From Methylobacter sp. (GTDB taxonomy: Bacteria; Pseudomonadota; Gammaproteobacteria; Methylococcales; Methylomonadaceae): 64,000 nucleotides of DNA. Positions 1 to 9,889 of the stretch are shown here, piece after piece. Each line of letters opens with the position of its first letter. Position 1 is the first letter of the stretch. Under the pieces are notes generated by a model, which worked only from the letters and a program-made list of their open reading frames with translations, made no database searches and had not been told where the DNA came from. The stretch covers positions 1 to 64,000 of the forward strand of contig JAUXXQ010000128.1 of NCBI GenBank assembly GCA_030684815.1. The letters are read 5' to 3'. Both the position numbers and the translations under genes were made by a program.

Positions 1-127
1 TTCAGGGTGGGGCTGGATGTCATTCGCGACGTATTGCTTAACGTCACCTATTCACTGGAGTGCGCATTGCAACGTATTATTCATTTTATTGATTTGAAAG
101 GCTTCTCTGTATTTCGATGATTTTTTG

Positions 128-1129
128 TCATGTACAGAGATTGCTGATATAAACAATGTCCTGGTCGAGATAGCGTTCCATGCCGTTTTTGTACAGGGCT
201 TGCAGGCGGTCGATGAGGTCAAAGAAGGAATCGTAAGCAATGCCTTTCCAGTAAAATTTCAGGTCTGTGGTGTTTTCGGCTTCATCGACAATTTTGCACA
301 AAAACAGGTTGACCAGCACGTCAAAGGCGTTTTCACGGCCTGAGACATTGTGTTTGCGCAGGATGGTGCGAAATTTATGATATTTGCCTTCTTTGTCTTT
401 GGCATCAATGGGGTTCAGGTCGTCCAGCGTGTATTTGTCTTTGCCAATGTGGTAGGGCTGAATGTTGGCTTCAAATATACCTTGAGTGGTGAATTCGTTT
501 TTGTAAGTTTCACGCCAAACGTTAAAGCGGTGTTTGACATCGCTAACGTCTTTAAAGGCTTTTAGGTTTTTGCCTTCGCTTAAAATCTTGGGGTTGTCTT
601 TATGGGAGATGATGTGCGAAACATAAGACAAAACGCCTTGGTCGCTAAGCACTGCGGTATAAAGGCATAGAAACTGGGTGTCCGGGATTTGTTGGGCGTA
701 GCTGAACAGTTGGTCACCGTCCAATTCGGTTTTTTTCCAGGCCTTGTTAAATTCGTTACCGGGTGTTTTACATTCGATAATCAACAAAGGCTTATCTTGG
801 TTGTCCTTAATCAAAATATCCGCGCGTCCACCACTTGCACCATGTCCTAGCTTCCATTTGGGTTCCAGTTCGATGTGTTCGGGTTTGTAGCCTTTTTCCA
901 GTAGCCTGTGTACGCATTCGAAGACAACGAAGTTTTCATTATCGGAAAAGTTACAGGTTTGGCGGTTGTGGATTGTTAAGCCTTGGCTTTCGGGGTAAAT
1001 GAGTTGTGATTTGTCAAAATCGACGCTTAAAAAGGTGTCGCTATTAGCAAAGGTTTTGGCGAATACTTTGCCTGTTTGCTCAAAATTTAACCGTTGTAAC
1101 AAGGCTTGCAGTGTGTCTTTAGTTATCAT
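128..1129 (-). pseudogene. N-terminal fragment of a type I/IIG-like restriction-modification protein
   Basis: The 333-residue product looks like only the front part of a large fused restriction-methylation protein. It has a PD-(D/E)XK-type nuclease core at about residues 103-123, with the Asp in GRADILI and the ECK triad in LLIIECKTPG. A conserved helical region follows (YHIGKDKYTLDDL, RKHNVSGRENAFD, VNLFLCKIVDE, FYWKGIAYD), which in intact relatives leads into an N6-adenine methyltransferase domain. Here the frame stops just after DQDIVYIS, and no methyltransferase motif (NPPY/DPPY) or specificity subunit follows, so the protein is truncated to roughly a third of the usual length. The ATG at 1129 overlaps the end of the degenerate upstream frame. 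I infer a non-functional relic; a stand-alone nuclease is possible but less likely. Confidence 0.6.
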
Positions 1130-1490
1130 GCTTTATTTTTTCTCGTTCCCACTCGGCATTATTTAAAATTTTGCCCGGTGTAATCCGTGACACGTCGGCC
1201 GCAGCTAAAAGTTGCGCCCTTCGGCAATGATTTTAAGTGCGTCTATAGAGGTATTGCGCTGTTTTAAATAATCCAATTTGGCATCGTTAGGTTTATCCAC
1301 TAGGGTAAATTGACCTTGCCAGCGTTTGGAAAAAGTTTGCTTTATTTGGCTTGCTATCGGGCTTTGTTCGGTTAATGCGGGTTTGTTTTCTTCAACAAAC
1401 ACAATTAAAATCTCCATGCTTTTTTCAGTCGGCGCGGATTCCTGCAAAATCACCCGCCCGTCTTCATAAATGCCGTTAATGGCTGTACAT
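1119..1490 (-). pseudogene. Frameshifted small antitoxin-like gene
   Basis: One open stretch (1205-1453, read leftwards) encodes about 82 residues. The codons just upstream of its only usable start (a GTG) continue in frame as INGIYEDGR, which resembles the conserved start of small AF2212/DUF2281-like antitoxins. The ATG that should begin this (position 1490, preceded by a GGGGAG ribosome-binding sequence) is in another frame: one base separates it from the ACA-GCC-ATT codons, so a small indel has broken the gene. Downstream, a second frame encodes a coherent peptide (AAADVSRITPGKILNNAEWE) ending at the start of the next gene, as if a second frameshift split the C-terminus. Family assignment rests on the short N-terminal motif only. 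Confidence 0.4.
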
Positions 1491-1524
1491 AGCTTTAACT
1501 CCCCTTGAATTCACCCGTTGCTTA

Positions 1525-1674
1525 TCAACTCATACTCATTTTTAATGCCACCGCGACCGGCAAGCCGGTGTCTGCCATTTGTACTGCATGACCGGCAAAA
1601 ATCAGTACGGGGACATACAGCGGTAACACCAGCAGCGACAAAATCATGCTCTTCGTGGTAAAAAAATCGCTTGC
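1525..1674 (-). pseudogene. ccmB: 3' remnant of ccmB (haem exporter permease)
   Basis: Immediately after the ksgA stop, and in the same frame, the sequence encodes SDFFTTKS, then a hydrophobic segment LLVLPLYVPVLIFAGHAVQ from an ATG at 1647, ending at TGA 1525. The block LVLPLYVPVLIF is the signature of the C-terminal part of CcmB, the membrane subunit of the CcmABCD haem-export system for cytochrome c maturation. Only about 40 of the usual ~220 residues are left, and no ccmA or ccmC is adjacent. This is a deletion scar rather than a gene. The identification relies on motif memory, not on a search. Confidence 0.55.
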
Positions 1675-2454
1675 TTAGTCCTGCAACAGATTGCTTAACA
1701 ACGCAAATTCAGCCAGCGATATACTTTCGGCTCTGAGTGTCGGATCAATCCCCAACGCGGCAATATCCGCCTCTTCAATCAGTTTTTTCAGCGAATTGCG
1801 CAGTGTTTTGCGCCGCTGCGAAAACGCCTGGGTGACCACCCGGTTGAGTTTGCCCATATCATTGACCGCAACCGGCGGTTGTTGATGCGGCACTAATCTT
1901 ACGATGGCCGAGGTCACTTGCGGTATCGGATCGAAGCTTTCCGGCGGCACTTCAAACAACAATTCTGGCATACAGTGATATTGCATCATCACGCTCAAAC
2001 GGCCGTATTTTTTACTGCCCGGCGCCGCGCAAATCCTGTCCACCACTTCCTTTTGCAGCATGAAATGCATGTCTTCAATACATTTCGCGTTATCCAGCAG
2101 ATGAAACATCAGCGGCGTTGAAATGTTATAGGGCAAGTTGCCGATAATGCGCAGTTTGTTGCCGCCTTCCGCCAGCGACGAAAAATCGAAGCGCAAGGCA
2201 TCGGCGCTGTGAATATGCAGATTAGGATAGTGCCTGAATTTCTCTTTCAGCAACACGACCAAATCGCGATCCAATTCAACTACATCCAGACGCACTTTTT
2301 CGTTTAACAGCGGTTCGGTCAACGCGCCCTGCCCAGGTCCAATTTCGACCCAATGCTGATCGGGTCTGGCTTGGATACTGGAAATAATATTGTAAATAAT
2401 GTTGTGGTCATGAAGAAAATTCTGACCGAAACGCTTGCGCGGAGTATGTACCAT
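1675..2454 (-). CDS. ksgA: 16S rRNA dimethyladenosine transferase KsgA
   Basis: KsgA dimethylates two adjacent adenines in the 3'-terminal helix of 16S rRNA during late 30S assembly. The protein starts with the family N-terminus RKRFGQNFL, has the SAM-binding loop VEIGPGQG at about 36-43, the acidic ribose-binding motif ELD, and the catalytic GNLPYN motif at about 105-110. The C-terminal helical domain carries QAFSQRRKTLRNSL. At about 259 residues it is normal length. I chose the ATG at 2454; the upstream in-frame alternative is a TTG that would overlap the pdxA stop. It lies directly behind pdxA, the classic pdxA-ksgA arrangement, so it is probably cotranscribed. Confidence 0.96.
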   Translation of the reverse strand: MVHTPRKRFGQNFLHDHNIIYNIISSIQARPDQHWVEIGPGQGALTEPLLNEKVRLDVVELDRDLVVLLKEKFRHYPNLHIHSADALRFDFSSLAEGGNKLRIIGNLPYNISTPLMFHLLDNAKCIEDMHFMLQKEVVDRICAAPGSKKYGRLSVMMQYHCMPELLFEVPPESFDPIPQVTSAIVRLVPHQQPPVAVNDMGKLNRVVTQAFSQRRKTLRNSLKKLIEEADIAALGIDPTLRAESISLAEFALLSNLLQD

Positions 2455-2455
2455 T

Positions 2456-3445
2456 TTAGTGTGCAACCATGGTTAATGCGGTTTGTAATGCGAATTGTAG
2501 ACTGCCGAGATCGGCCTTGCCGGTACCGGCAAGATCCAGTGCGGTGCCGTGATCGACCGAGGTGCGGATAATCGGCAAGCCCAGCGTGATATTAACGGCT
2601 TGACCGAAACCGATATGTTTCAGCACCGGCAAGCCCTGATCGTGATACATCGCCAGTACGGCATCGGCGGTCGCCAAGTATTTGTCGGTGAACAGCGTGT
2701 CAGCCGGTAGCGGCCCTTGCAACATCAAGCCCTGTTTGCGGAAGCTCTCCAATACCGGCTCGATGATGTCGATTTCTTCCCGCCCCAGATGGCCGTTTTC
2801 ACCGGCATGAGGATTGAGCCCGCACACCAGTATTTTCGGGTGGGCAATGCCGAAACGGGTTTTAAGCTCGTGATCCAGTATCCTGATAACTGCACGCAAA
2901 CGGCTGTAGGTAATGGCCTGACTGACCTCCGACAACGGCAAATGCGTGGTCACCAGCGCCACCCGCAGACCCGGCGTTGCCAGCATCATCACCGGATGTC
3001 CGCCGGTCATGTCGGCAATAAATTCGGTATGCCCGCTAAAAGGCAAACCCGCGTCATTGATGATGCCTTTGTGGACTGGGCCGGTGACCATCGCATCAAA
3101 AACCACGTCCATGCAGCCTTTGGTTGCTTTGGTGATGGTTTTTAATATGTAGCGGCTGTTGGCCCGATCCAGCTGTCCGCATTGCACCGCTGCCGCCAGC
3201 TCCACCGGCCACACCGTCAGACATCCGGCACTGTGCGCTGCGGCCGGCGCTGTGCCGTCAAACTCTGTTAACTGTAGCGGCAAGCCTAGCTGTTTTGCGC
3301 GCTGTTCCAGCAAATACGGGCTGGCGATGGCAATAATCTCGCAGGGCAAATCCTGCTGCGCCAGTTGAATGCAAAGATCAGGGCCTATGCCTGCGGGTTC
3401 TCCGGGGGTTAATGCAATGCGCGGTACGACTAGCCTGGTGGTCAT
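2456..3445 (-). CDS. pdxA: 4-hydroxythreonine-4-phosphate dehydrogenase PdxA
   Basis: PdxA oxidises 4-phosphohydroxy-L-threonine with NAD in the DXP-dependent pyridoxal-phosphate pathway. The start is placed at ATG 3445 ([19 protein letters not shown]), because the 34 residues before it are non-conserved and the family begins near the [11 protein letters not shown] motif. The metal-binding histidines are visible in [21 protein letters not shown] and MYHDQGLP. The length of 329 residues is typical. Its stop lies one base before the ksgA start codon, indicating tight coupling. Confidence 0.96.
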   Translation of the reverse strand: MTTRLVVPRIALTPGEPAGIGPDLCIQLAQQDLPCEIIAIASPYLLEQRAKQLGLPLQLTEFDGTAPAAAHSAGCLTVWPVELAAAVQCGQLDRANSRYILKTITKATKGCMDVVFDAMVTGPVHKGIINDAGLPFSGHTEFIADMTGGHPVMMLATPGLRVALVTTHLPLSEVSQAITYSRLRAVIRILDHELKTRFGIAHPKILVCGLNPHAGENGHLGREEIDIIEPVLESFRKQGLMLQGPLPADTLFTDKYLATADAVLAMYHDQGLPVLKHIGFGQAVNITLGLPIIRTSVDHGTALDLAGTGKADLGSLQFALQTALTMVAH

Positions 3446-3962
3446 CTGGGAACTGAGATAAAAACGGGCGATTTTACAGCATAATGACCGGGATGATTTT
3501 AAAAACTGTGCATCTTGGCAAAATAACCCATAGCAGTGACAATTCATTTCCCGTTATTCCGCGCGCTTTCAATTTTGGGGATTTTCGCTTACTCTGGTAC
3601 AGACTTTCACTGTAACCCCTAATCACGGACAAAGTAACTTCTCATTACCAGAGGCCACATCAAGCCTCCTAAACTAAGCACTGAAATGATCATTGGTAAC
3701 TACTCAGCGAAAAAAAAAACAGAACACGGACAGCACAGATAAGACGGATTTACACGGGTATATTAATTCAGTGATTATCCGTTTAACCCGTGTCGCCTAG
3801 AGGCGCTTACTGTTGGCATCGGTGTTCTATTTAGTCATTTTTAACAATCCCTGAGTAGTTACGGTCATTGAAAGTATTTTATTTTCACCACGAAGAGCAC
3901 TAAGGACACGAAGTCCCATTCTTAGTAGCGATAACCTTTTTACCAGTCATGAATGATTTGTT
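3446..3962. other. Gene-free interval between divergent pdxA and tamA
   Basis: About 0.5 kb separates the divergent pdxA and tamA genes, so both promoters should lie here, but I see no convincing -35/-10 pair. The centre is filled by a repeat with 11-bp terminal inverted repeats (separate entry). To its right is a run resembling CACCACGAAGAGCACTAAGG, a sequence type that recurs in degenerate form near 15350 and 26570. Confidence 0.6.
3697..3861. repeat. 165-bp repeat with perfect 11-bp terminal inverted repeats (family D)
   Basis: The unit begins with TAACTACTCAG and ends with CTGAGTAGTTA, a perfect 11-bp inverted pair. It contains phrases such as GATAAGACGGATTTACACGG and AGTGATTATCCGTTT. 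The same left end and interior reappear at 24851, and the interior alone at 15411-15514. No coding capacity is seen. It looks like a small non-autonomous mobile or fold-back element. Confidence 0.7.
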
Positions 3963-5693
3963 ATGCGATTCATTGTTACCGGCGTAAAGATAAAGCTTTT
4001 CCTGTTGCTACTGTATTCGATGACAACTGTTGCCTTTGCCGACGTCTCTGTTAGCGGGCTTGACAGCGAAACCCAGGACAACGTCCAGCTCATGCTGTCG
4101 CTCTCTAAAGAAAAATGCGAGGCACCTGCATGGAAAATACGCAGCCTGTTTGCCAAAGCCGACGGGGAAATCGACCAGGCGTTGCGCGCTTTAGGTTATT
4201 ACCACCCTGTTTTTGAAAAAACGCTGACATTCAAACAGGACTGTTGGCAGGCACATTTTACTGTCAACTTAGGGCCGCGTGTCACGGTTACTGATATTAC
4301 CATCATGCTGAGCGGCGATGCCCGCAATGACCCTGAATTTGAAAAATTGCGCGCCACACTGTTAGCCGAAAAAGGCAAACCGCTGCGTCACGACAATTAC
4401 GAAAAGATCAAAAGCCGGATCGAATCGCTGGCGCTGGAACGCGGTTATTTAAACAGCCGCTTTGGCACAAGACAGCTGCTCATCGACAAGGCCAACAATA
4501 GCGCGCACTTTAAATTGGCCTTCGATGGCGGCAAGCGTAAACGCTTTGGCGAAGTCACGGTTGAACAAGATATTTTGCAGCCTGAATTCGTCGCCAAACT
4601 GATTGCCATCAAAAGCGATGATTTTTACGCCAGCGAACAGCTGGCCGAAACTCACAACACACTGTCAAGGAGCGGCTATTTCGACCGCGTGGACATACGC
4701 CCGGACACTGAAAACAGCGGGCAACGGGTGCCGGTCACGATTCACTTATCCCCGCAAAAAAAACACCATTACAGCCTGGGTGCCGGTTTCGACACCGACA
4801 TTGGACCGCTGCTCAGTGCATCTTATAAAAATCGCTATGTCAACCGCCGGGGTCATTTTCTCAATGCCAACCTTGATCTCGCGCCGGTGTTATCAATAGC
4901 CGATGTTGAATACAGCGTGCCGCTGGCGAATCCGGTCAGCGATTTTTTCAGTGTCGGCGGCGGCTTTAAACGGGAAGATACCGATACCTTTAACTCGCTG
5001 TCGGCCAAGCTGTCAGCGCGCTTGAAACACGTCTTTACCAGCGGCTGGCGGCAAACGCTGTTTCTCGATTCGGTTTACGAAGATTTTACCGTTGGCAGCG
5101 ATTCCAATCAGGTGCTGTTATTAGTGCCCGGCGGCAGTTGGCTTCGCTCAGTCGCAGACAGTACATTACGCCCTACTCGCGGCCACCGTTTGGAGTTTAA
5201 TCTGGCCGGCAGCTATAAAAATCCGCTGTCCGATGTCAGTTTTGCCCAAGGTTCTGCGGCGGCGGTTTGGATGCAACCTTTGCCCTGGAACGGCAATTTC
5301 ACCGGCCGCATTGAGCAAGGCGTGACCCTGGTCGACCAATTTGACCTGTTGCCGACCTCATACCGCTTTTACGGCGGCGGCATGAACAGTATCCGGGGTT
5401 ATGGCTATAAAGAGTTAGGCCCTAGAGATAATCTGGGCAACGTGGTTGGCGGCAAATTTTTAAGCGTGGTCAGTGCTGAATACGAGCAGCCGGTACTCGA
5501 TAACTGGAGCGTTGCGGCCTTTATCGACAGTGGCAATGCCTATAATCTCGATAACATCAGCGTCAAAACCGGGGTCGGTTTAGGGCTTAGATGGTATTCG
5601 CCGATAGGCCCGATTAGGTTGGATTTTGCCTTGCCGCTGAACGACGCCGATTCTTCATTTCAGATCCATTTTGCCGCCGGTGCAAGACTATGA
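3963..5693 (+). CDS. tamA: Translocation and assembly module outer-membrane protein TamA
   Basis: TamA is an Omp85-family outer-membrane protein that works with TamB in transport between inner and outer membrane (autotransporter assembly, phospholipid transport). The 576-residue product starts with a signal peptide (about 1-26, cleavage near VAFA-DV). Periplasmic POTRA-like repeats follow to about 265 (for example GGKRKRFGEVTVEQD), then a C-terminal beta-barrel. The Omp85 lid-lock loop is present as SIRGYGY near 477-483, and the barrel ends in the expected strand with a terminal hydrophobic residue. The ATG at 3963 gives a complete signal peptide. It overlaps tamB by four bases (ATGA). Confidence 0.93.
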   Translation: MRFIVTGVKIKLFLLLLYSMTTVAFADVSVSGLDSETQDNVQLMLSLSKEKCEAPAWKIRSLFAKADGEIDQALRALGYYHPVFEKTLTFKQDCWQAHFTVNLGPRVTVTDITIMLSGDARNDPEFEKLRATLLAEKGKPLRHDNYEKIKSRIESLALERGYLNSRFGTRQLLIDKANNSAHFKLAFDGGKRKRFGEVTVEQDILQPEFVAKLIAIKSDDFYASEQLAETHNTLSRSGYFDRVDIRPDTENSGQRVPVTIHLSPQKKHHYSLGAGFDTDIGPLLSASYKNRYVNRRGHFLNANLDLAPVLSIADVEYSVPLANPVSDFFSVGGGFKREDTDTFNSLSAKLSARLKHVFTSGWRQTLFLDSVYEDFTVGSDSNQVLLLVPGGSWLRSVADSTLRPTRGHRLEFNLAGSYKNPLSDVSFAQGSAAAVWMQPLPWNGNFTGRIEQGVTLVDQFDLLPTSYRFYGGGMNSIRGYGYKELGPRDNLGNVVGGKFLSVVSAEYEQPVLDNWSVAAFIDSGNAYNLDNISVKTGVGLGLRWYSPIGPIRLDFALPLNDADSSFQIHFAAGARL

Positions 5694-8600
5694 AACAGCG
5701 CTGGATTGTACTGGGTCTGATACTGATACTGATGTTGCCGACCGCTTTGCTCGGTTTGATGGGCAGCGAAACCGGCAGCCGCTGGCTGTTACAGTCGGTT
5801 TTTGCAACCTTACCGGCGGCGGTTTCGGTACAACAGTTCGATGGCCGCCTGCTTGACCGCATGACACTGACCGATCTGCACTACCACAGCGACAGCGAAA
5901 CCGTGACAGCCAAGCAGCTGACATTTGTCTGGCAGCCGTCAAAATTGTTCTCCGGCACGTTAAAAATCATCGATTTAGCTATCGACCAGCTGAGCGTGAT
6001 TGTCACAGACACAGCGCCATCGGAACAACCCGGCGGTTTTGACATCAACGCCGAATTTGGCTTGCCGCTGCAAGTGACCATAGAAAACCTGCTGTTGACC
6101 GACGCGAGTTTTCAACAAGGCGAACTGCGGCAACAACTGGACAAACTGCAACTGTCGGCTTTTACCGAACAGGGGCTATTGCATATCGTCTCGTTGTCGG
6201 TCAATGCCAAACCGCTAACTGCGCTGTTCACAGGGCGCGTAGGTTTGGGCCGGGGGTTTCCATTAACCTTGTCTGGCGAGTGGCAACAACTGCATTGGCC
6301 GCTGGACGGGCTTAAACCGCAGTTGAGCAGCGAACAAGGAACGTTGACACTAAGCGGTTCGCCCAATGCTTACCACATCACGCTAAACGCCGATTTAAGC
6401 CAGGCCACACTGCCCACCAAAGCGCAGTTAAGCTTTATTGGCAACGGCGGCACCGAGGCGCTCGCTATCGAGAAACTGGAACTGGCATCAACGGCTGGCG
6501 TATTTCAGCTGGGCGGCGATGTGTCGTGGCAAGATGCGGTTTTATTTGACCTTAGCGCCAGTGGACAGCAGTTTAACCCCGGCATTTTGCTGCCCGATTT
6601 GCCCGGCAGCCTGACCTTTAACATCCACGCCAAAGGACAATTTTCCGATGCCGCTTTACAACTGGACGCCGAAATAGACCGGCTGTCCGGGCGCCTGCGC
6701 GGCTATCCGGTCAGCGCAAACGGCAAGCTGCAACTGGCGGACGAACAGTTGACCGTCGATACACTGAAAATCATCTCCGGCGCCAATAAAATCGCTGTTG
6801 ACGGCACGCTGGGACAGGAACAAGCCGCGCTGACTTTGGCGATAGACGCGCCTGAACTGGCCGCATTATGGCCGGGTCTGAGCGGCAGCCTAAGCGGCAA
6901 AGGACGCCTGCAAGGCGCATGGAACAACCCGACCGTACAATTTCAGGCTGACGGCAAGCGTTTGCGTTTTGTTCAAGATAACACTGAACACAGCGCCGAA
7001 CGGGTAACCCTAACCATCGATTATCAGGCCGATGCAAAAAAAACCTCCAACTTGCAGCTGTCGGCCAATGCCGTTAAAACCGGTAACACTGTCATTGAAA
7101 AAGTGTTGCTTGATGGCGCAGGCACACTTGAGCAACACCGTGTTAATGCCGACATCACCTCCTCCTCTTATGGCGCTATGGTTGGCGCGCTGGGCGGCAA
7201 TTTTAAGGACGCGCTGTGGCAGGGCGGATTTTCCAAACTGAACATAAGCACGCCCGATTTTGGCCGCTGGCAGCTTGGCTCATCGGGTCGCAACGTCGGC
7301 GCCCCCACCCGTATCGCCTTCACCGATGCCGGTATCGACATGACCTTAGCCAACACCTGCCTGCTTCAACAAGCGGCTGCGTTGTGCGTACAAGGGCGCT
7401 ATCCGGCTAATGGCGATTTCCAGTTTAAGCTGAAAGCCACCGAGTTGCCGACCGGCCTGTTGCAAGCCTATTTGCCGGAACAAATGACGCTAAGCGGCCT
7501 GCTCAATGCCGACGCCGAACTGCAACAACAAAAGAGCCTGCTCACCGGCACTTACCGGCTCACCATGCCCGCCCATGCCAAATTGCTGTTACAGACACAG
7601 CAAGACAAAACCGAACTGACATTGGGCGCATTAACGCTGGCGGGCAAGCTGAAAGACAGTCTGGTTAGCGCCGATGTTGATTTGGCCCTTACTGGACAGG
7701 ATTATCTGCGCGCCCAGTTGCAACTCGACACCGGCAAGGCGCAAACAGTCACCGGACACATCAGCGCGGTAATGGCTAATCTTTCTCCGGTTCGTGCGTT
7801 TGTGCCGCAGTTGTCAACGATAACCGGTCAACTCAGCGCCGATCTTGCGGTGCAGGGCCGTCTCGACCAGCCGGTCATCAACGGCACGGTAGCGCTCAAA
7901 CAAGGGCACGTCGAATCGGCTGAAGCGGGTTTTGGCTTGCAGGACATTAACCTGCAATTACTCGCTTCAGGCAATCGCGGCAACTGGTTTCAAGTTCAAG
8001 GCGAGGCGGTGCCCGTGCTATTAAGCAAAGAGGACGCGCCCCAACCGTTCCAGCTAAAAGACATGACGCTTAAACTCGATGCCGACTTGCAACAACAGGA
8101 TGGCATCAGCGGGCAGTACCGGCTTGAACTGCCCGCGAACGGCCAGCTGATTTTCAAAACCCATGAAATCGACACAAAAATAGCACTCGGTGCGTCCTCC
8201 GTGACAGGCCGGATTGACGGCACACGCCTCTCAGCCGATATTAATCTGGCACTGGCGGCGCAAGATTATGTGCGCGCCCAGTTGCAACTGGACAGCGGCG
8301 AAGCACAAACGCTCTCAGGCCAAATCAGCGCCTCAATGGCTGAATTTGCCTTGCTCAATCCGTTTGCCCCGCAGTTATCCAACATCAAAGGCCATCTAAA
8401 AGCCGATTTAGCGTTGACCGGCCGTATCGATGAACCGCTGGTTAACGGCGCGCTGAATTTTACCGGCGGCTCGGTTGACATTGACCAACTGGGGCTTGAA
8501 TTGCGCGCCATTAAACTGCAAGCGCTGGCCTTTGCCGAACCGAACCGGCCTATCGTGTTGACCGGTTCGGCACAATCCGGGCAAGGCGCGGTCAAGCTTG

Positions 8601-9565
8601 AAGGCTTTGCCAATTTGCGCGGCAGCGCCGAATTAATGCTGAACGGCAGCGATTTTGAAGTCGCCAAATTACCGGAAGCGCAAATCGCCGTGTCGCCCGC
8701 GTTAAAACTGACCTTCGCTGAGAATCAGGGCAAAGTGACCGGCCTGTTAAAAATCCCCAAAGCCGTGTTGACGCTGCAGGAATTCCCCGAAAATGCGGTG
8801 CAGGTCAGCGCCGATGAAATCATCTTGGGCGAAGAAAAAACCGAGGAAGAAACCAGCGCTGCCGCAGTCAATATCGATGCTGCGATAGATATTGAACTCG
8901 GCAAGCAGGTCAGTTTTTCCGGAAAAGGCTTGGAAACCCAGCTGTCCGGCAAATTGCAGATTAACAAGACCGGCGAAAAAATAGCGATGTACGGCCATGT
9001 CGACATGGACAAAGCGCGTTACAAAAGCTATGGACAAGATCTGACTGTGCGCAAAGGGCGCTTTTTGTTTAACGGCCCGATTGATAAGCCCTGGCTGGAT
9101 GTCGAAGCCATACGCGTCGCAAAAAGTAAGGACGTGACCGCGATTTTAAGCCTGACCGGCCCGCTGGCCGCACCGAAAACGCAGCTGTCATCGCAGCCTG
9201 CATTGCCGGAAGCCGAAGTGTTGGCCTATTTGGTCACTGGCGGGCCGTTAAATCAGGTGAGCAAAGCCGAAGGCAACCGCCTTGCCAGTGCCGCCCTCTC
9301 TTACGGCGCCGGGCAAGCCTCCTGGCTTGCCGACAAACTGGGGCTGGATGACTTTGAAATTGAAGAAGGCCAATCACTGCAAGACACCCTGGCCACGGTA
9401 GGCCAATATTTAACGCCCGATTTTTATGTCGGCGCCAAAGTCGGCCTGTTTAACAGACAGGCGGTGTTGGTGTTAAAGCATAAACTGACCGACACCCTGA
9501 ATGTAGAAACCCAGGCCGGCACCTCGCAACGCATAAAATTGAATTATGAGATTGATAGGGATTAA
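5690..9565 (+). CDS. tamB: Translocation and assembly module protein TamB (DUF490)
   Basis: The 1291-residue protein is anchored in the inner membrane by one N-terminal helix (about 5-23, LGLILILMLPTALLGL). It spans the periplasm with long repetitive beta-rich sequence, where similar blocks (AQDYxRAQLQLDxGxAQT) recur near residues 670 and 865. The TamB/DUF490 domain forms the C-terminal part and ends in FYVGAKVGLF and LNYEIDRD. TamB is a bridge-like lipid-transport protein of the AsmA/TamB group. The ATGA overlap with tamA supports cotranscription and the known TamA-TamB partnership. Confidence 0.93.
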   Translation: MKQRWIVLGLILILMLPTALLGLMGSETGSRWLLQSVFATLPAAVSVQQFDGRLLDRMTLTDLHYHSDSETVTAKQLTFVWQPSKLFSGTLKIIDLAIDQLSVIVTDTAPSEQPGGFDINAEFGLPLQVTIENLLLTDASFQQGELRQQLDKLQLSAFTEQGLLHIVSLSVNAKPLTALFTGRVGLGRGFPLTLSGEWQQLHWPLDGLKPQLSSEQGTLTLSGSPNAYHITLNADLSQATLPTKAQLSFIGNGGTEALAIEKLELASTAGVFQLGGDVSWQDAVLFDLSASGQQFNPGILLPDLPGSLTFNIHAKGQFSDAALQLDAEIDRLSGRLRGYPVSANGKLQLADEQLTVDTLKIISGANKIAVDGTLGQEQAALTLAIDAPELAALWPGLSGSLSGKGRLQGAWNNPTVQFQADGKRLRFVQDNTEHSAERVTLTIDYQADAKKTSNLQLSANAVKTGNTVIEKVLLDGAGTLEQHRVNADITSSSYGAMVGALGGNFKDALWQGGFSKLNISTPDFGRWQLGSSGRNVGAPTRIAFTDAGIDMTLANTCLLQQAAALCVQGRYPANGDFQFKLKATELPTGLLQAYLPEQMTLSGLLNADAELQQQKSLLTGTYRLTMPAHAKLLLQTQQDKTELTLGALTLAGKLKDSLVSADVDLALTGQDYLRAQLQLDTGKAQTVTGHISAVMANLSPVRAFVPQLSTITGQLSADLAVQGRLDQPVINGTVALKQGHVESAEAGFGLQDINLQLLASGNRGNWFQVQGEAVPVLLSKEDAPQPFQLKDMTLKLDADLQQQDGISGQYRLELPANGQLIFKTHEIDTKIALGASSVTGRIDGTRLSADINLALAAQDYVRAQLQLDSGEAQTLSGQISASMAEFALLNPFAPQLSNIKGHLKADLALTGRIDEPLVNGALNFTGGSVDIDQLGLELRAIKLQALAFAEPNRPIVLTGSAQSGQGAVKLEGFANLRGSAELMLNGSDFEVAKLPEAQIAVSPALKLTFAENQGKVTGLLKIPKAVLTLQEFPENAVQVSADEIILGEEKTEEETSAAAVNIDAAIDIELGKQVSFSGKGLETQLSGKLQINKTGEKIAMYGHVDMDKARYKSYGQDLTVRKGRFLFNGPIDKPWLDVEAIRVAKSKDVTAILSLTGPLAAPKTQLSSQPALPEAEVLAYLVTGGPLNQVSKAEGNRLASAALSYGAGQASWLADKLGLDDFEIEEGQSLQDTLATVGQYLTPDFYVGAKVGLFNRQAVLVLKHKLTDTLNVETQAGTSQRIKLNYEIDRD

Positions 9566-9639
9566 CCCGTTGCATGAATATGAAATAAGGCTATTTCCGG
9601 CAAATAACATCCCTTGATGCTCATGGCATGTAAAAAAAT

Positions 9640-9730
9640 GGCTATCAACTTAGCGCGGGACAGACCTTCCAGGTTTTAAAAACCTAGAAGGTCTACTTCG
9701 ACATGTTTGTCCCGCTTTAAATGGGAAGCC
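9640..9730. repeat. Fold-back element B1 (91 bp) with perfect 8-bp target duplication
   Basis: The element starts GGCTATCAACTTAGCGCGGG and ends CTTTAAATGGGAAGCC. Its arms meet at CCAGGTTTTAAAAACCT, so the whole unit folds on itself. It is flanked on both sides by AAAAAAAT (9632-9639 and 9731-9738), a perfect 8-bp duplication of the kind made by transposition. This is the uninterrupted form of a family whose other copies (49423, 53012, 58619, 61711) carry insertions at the centre. Confidence 0.8.
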
Positions 9731-9790
9731 AAAAAAATCAAGTCCACGCTTAGCCCGCTTAACATGAAAATTTCGTGGCTTTCGTGTTAA

Positions 9791-9889
9791 GGAACGTGCA
9801 CGAAATAACTTGAGCAACTTGAAACGCTGATTCCTTTAGTACCGTGCTGTTCAAATGAAAACTTGCTCAAGTTAAAACATGCACGTTCC
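9791..9889. repeat. 99-bp palindromic element E inserted in another hairpin
   Basis: Imperfect inverted arms (GGAACGTGCACGAAATAACT at the left, matching the complement of the right end ...ATGCACGTTCC) enclose about 40 bp. The flanks read TAA on both sides, a possible 3-bp target duplication. It splits a hairpin repeat (left part around CACGCTTAGCC...CGTGTTAA, right part TAAGCGCGGA) whose uninterrupted form is at 18789-18842. The whole 9586-9936 interval also has inverted ends resembling AGGCTATTTCC, so several repeats are nested here. Confidence 0.6.
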
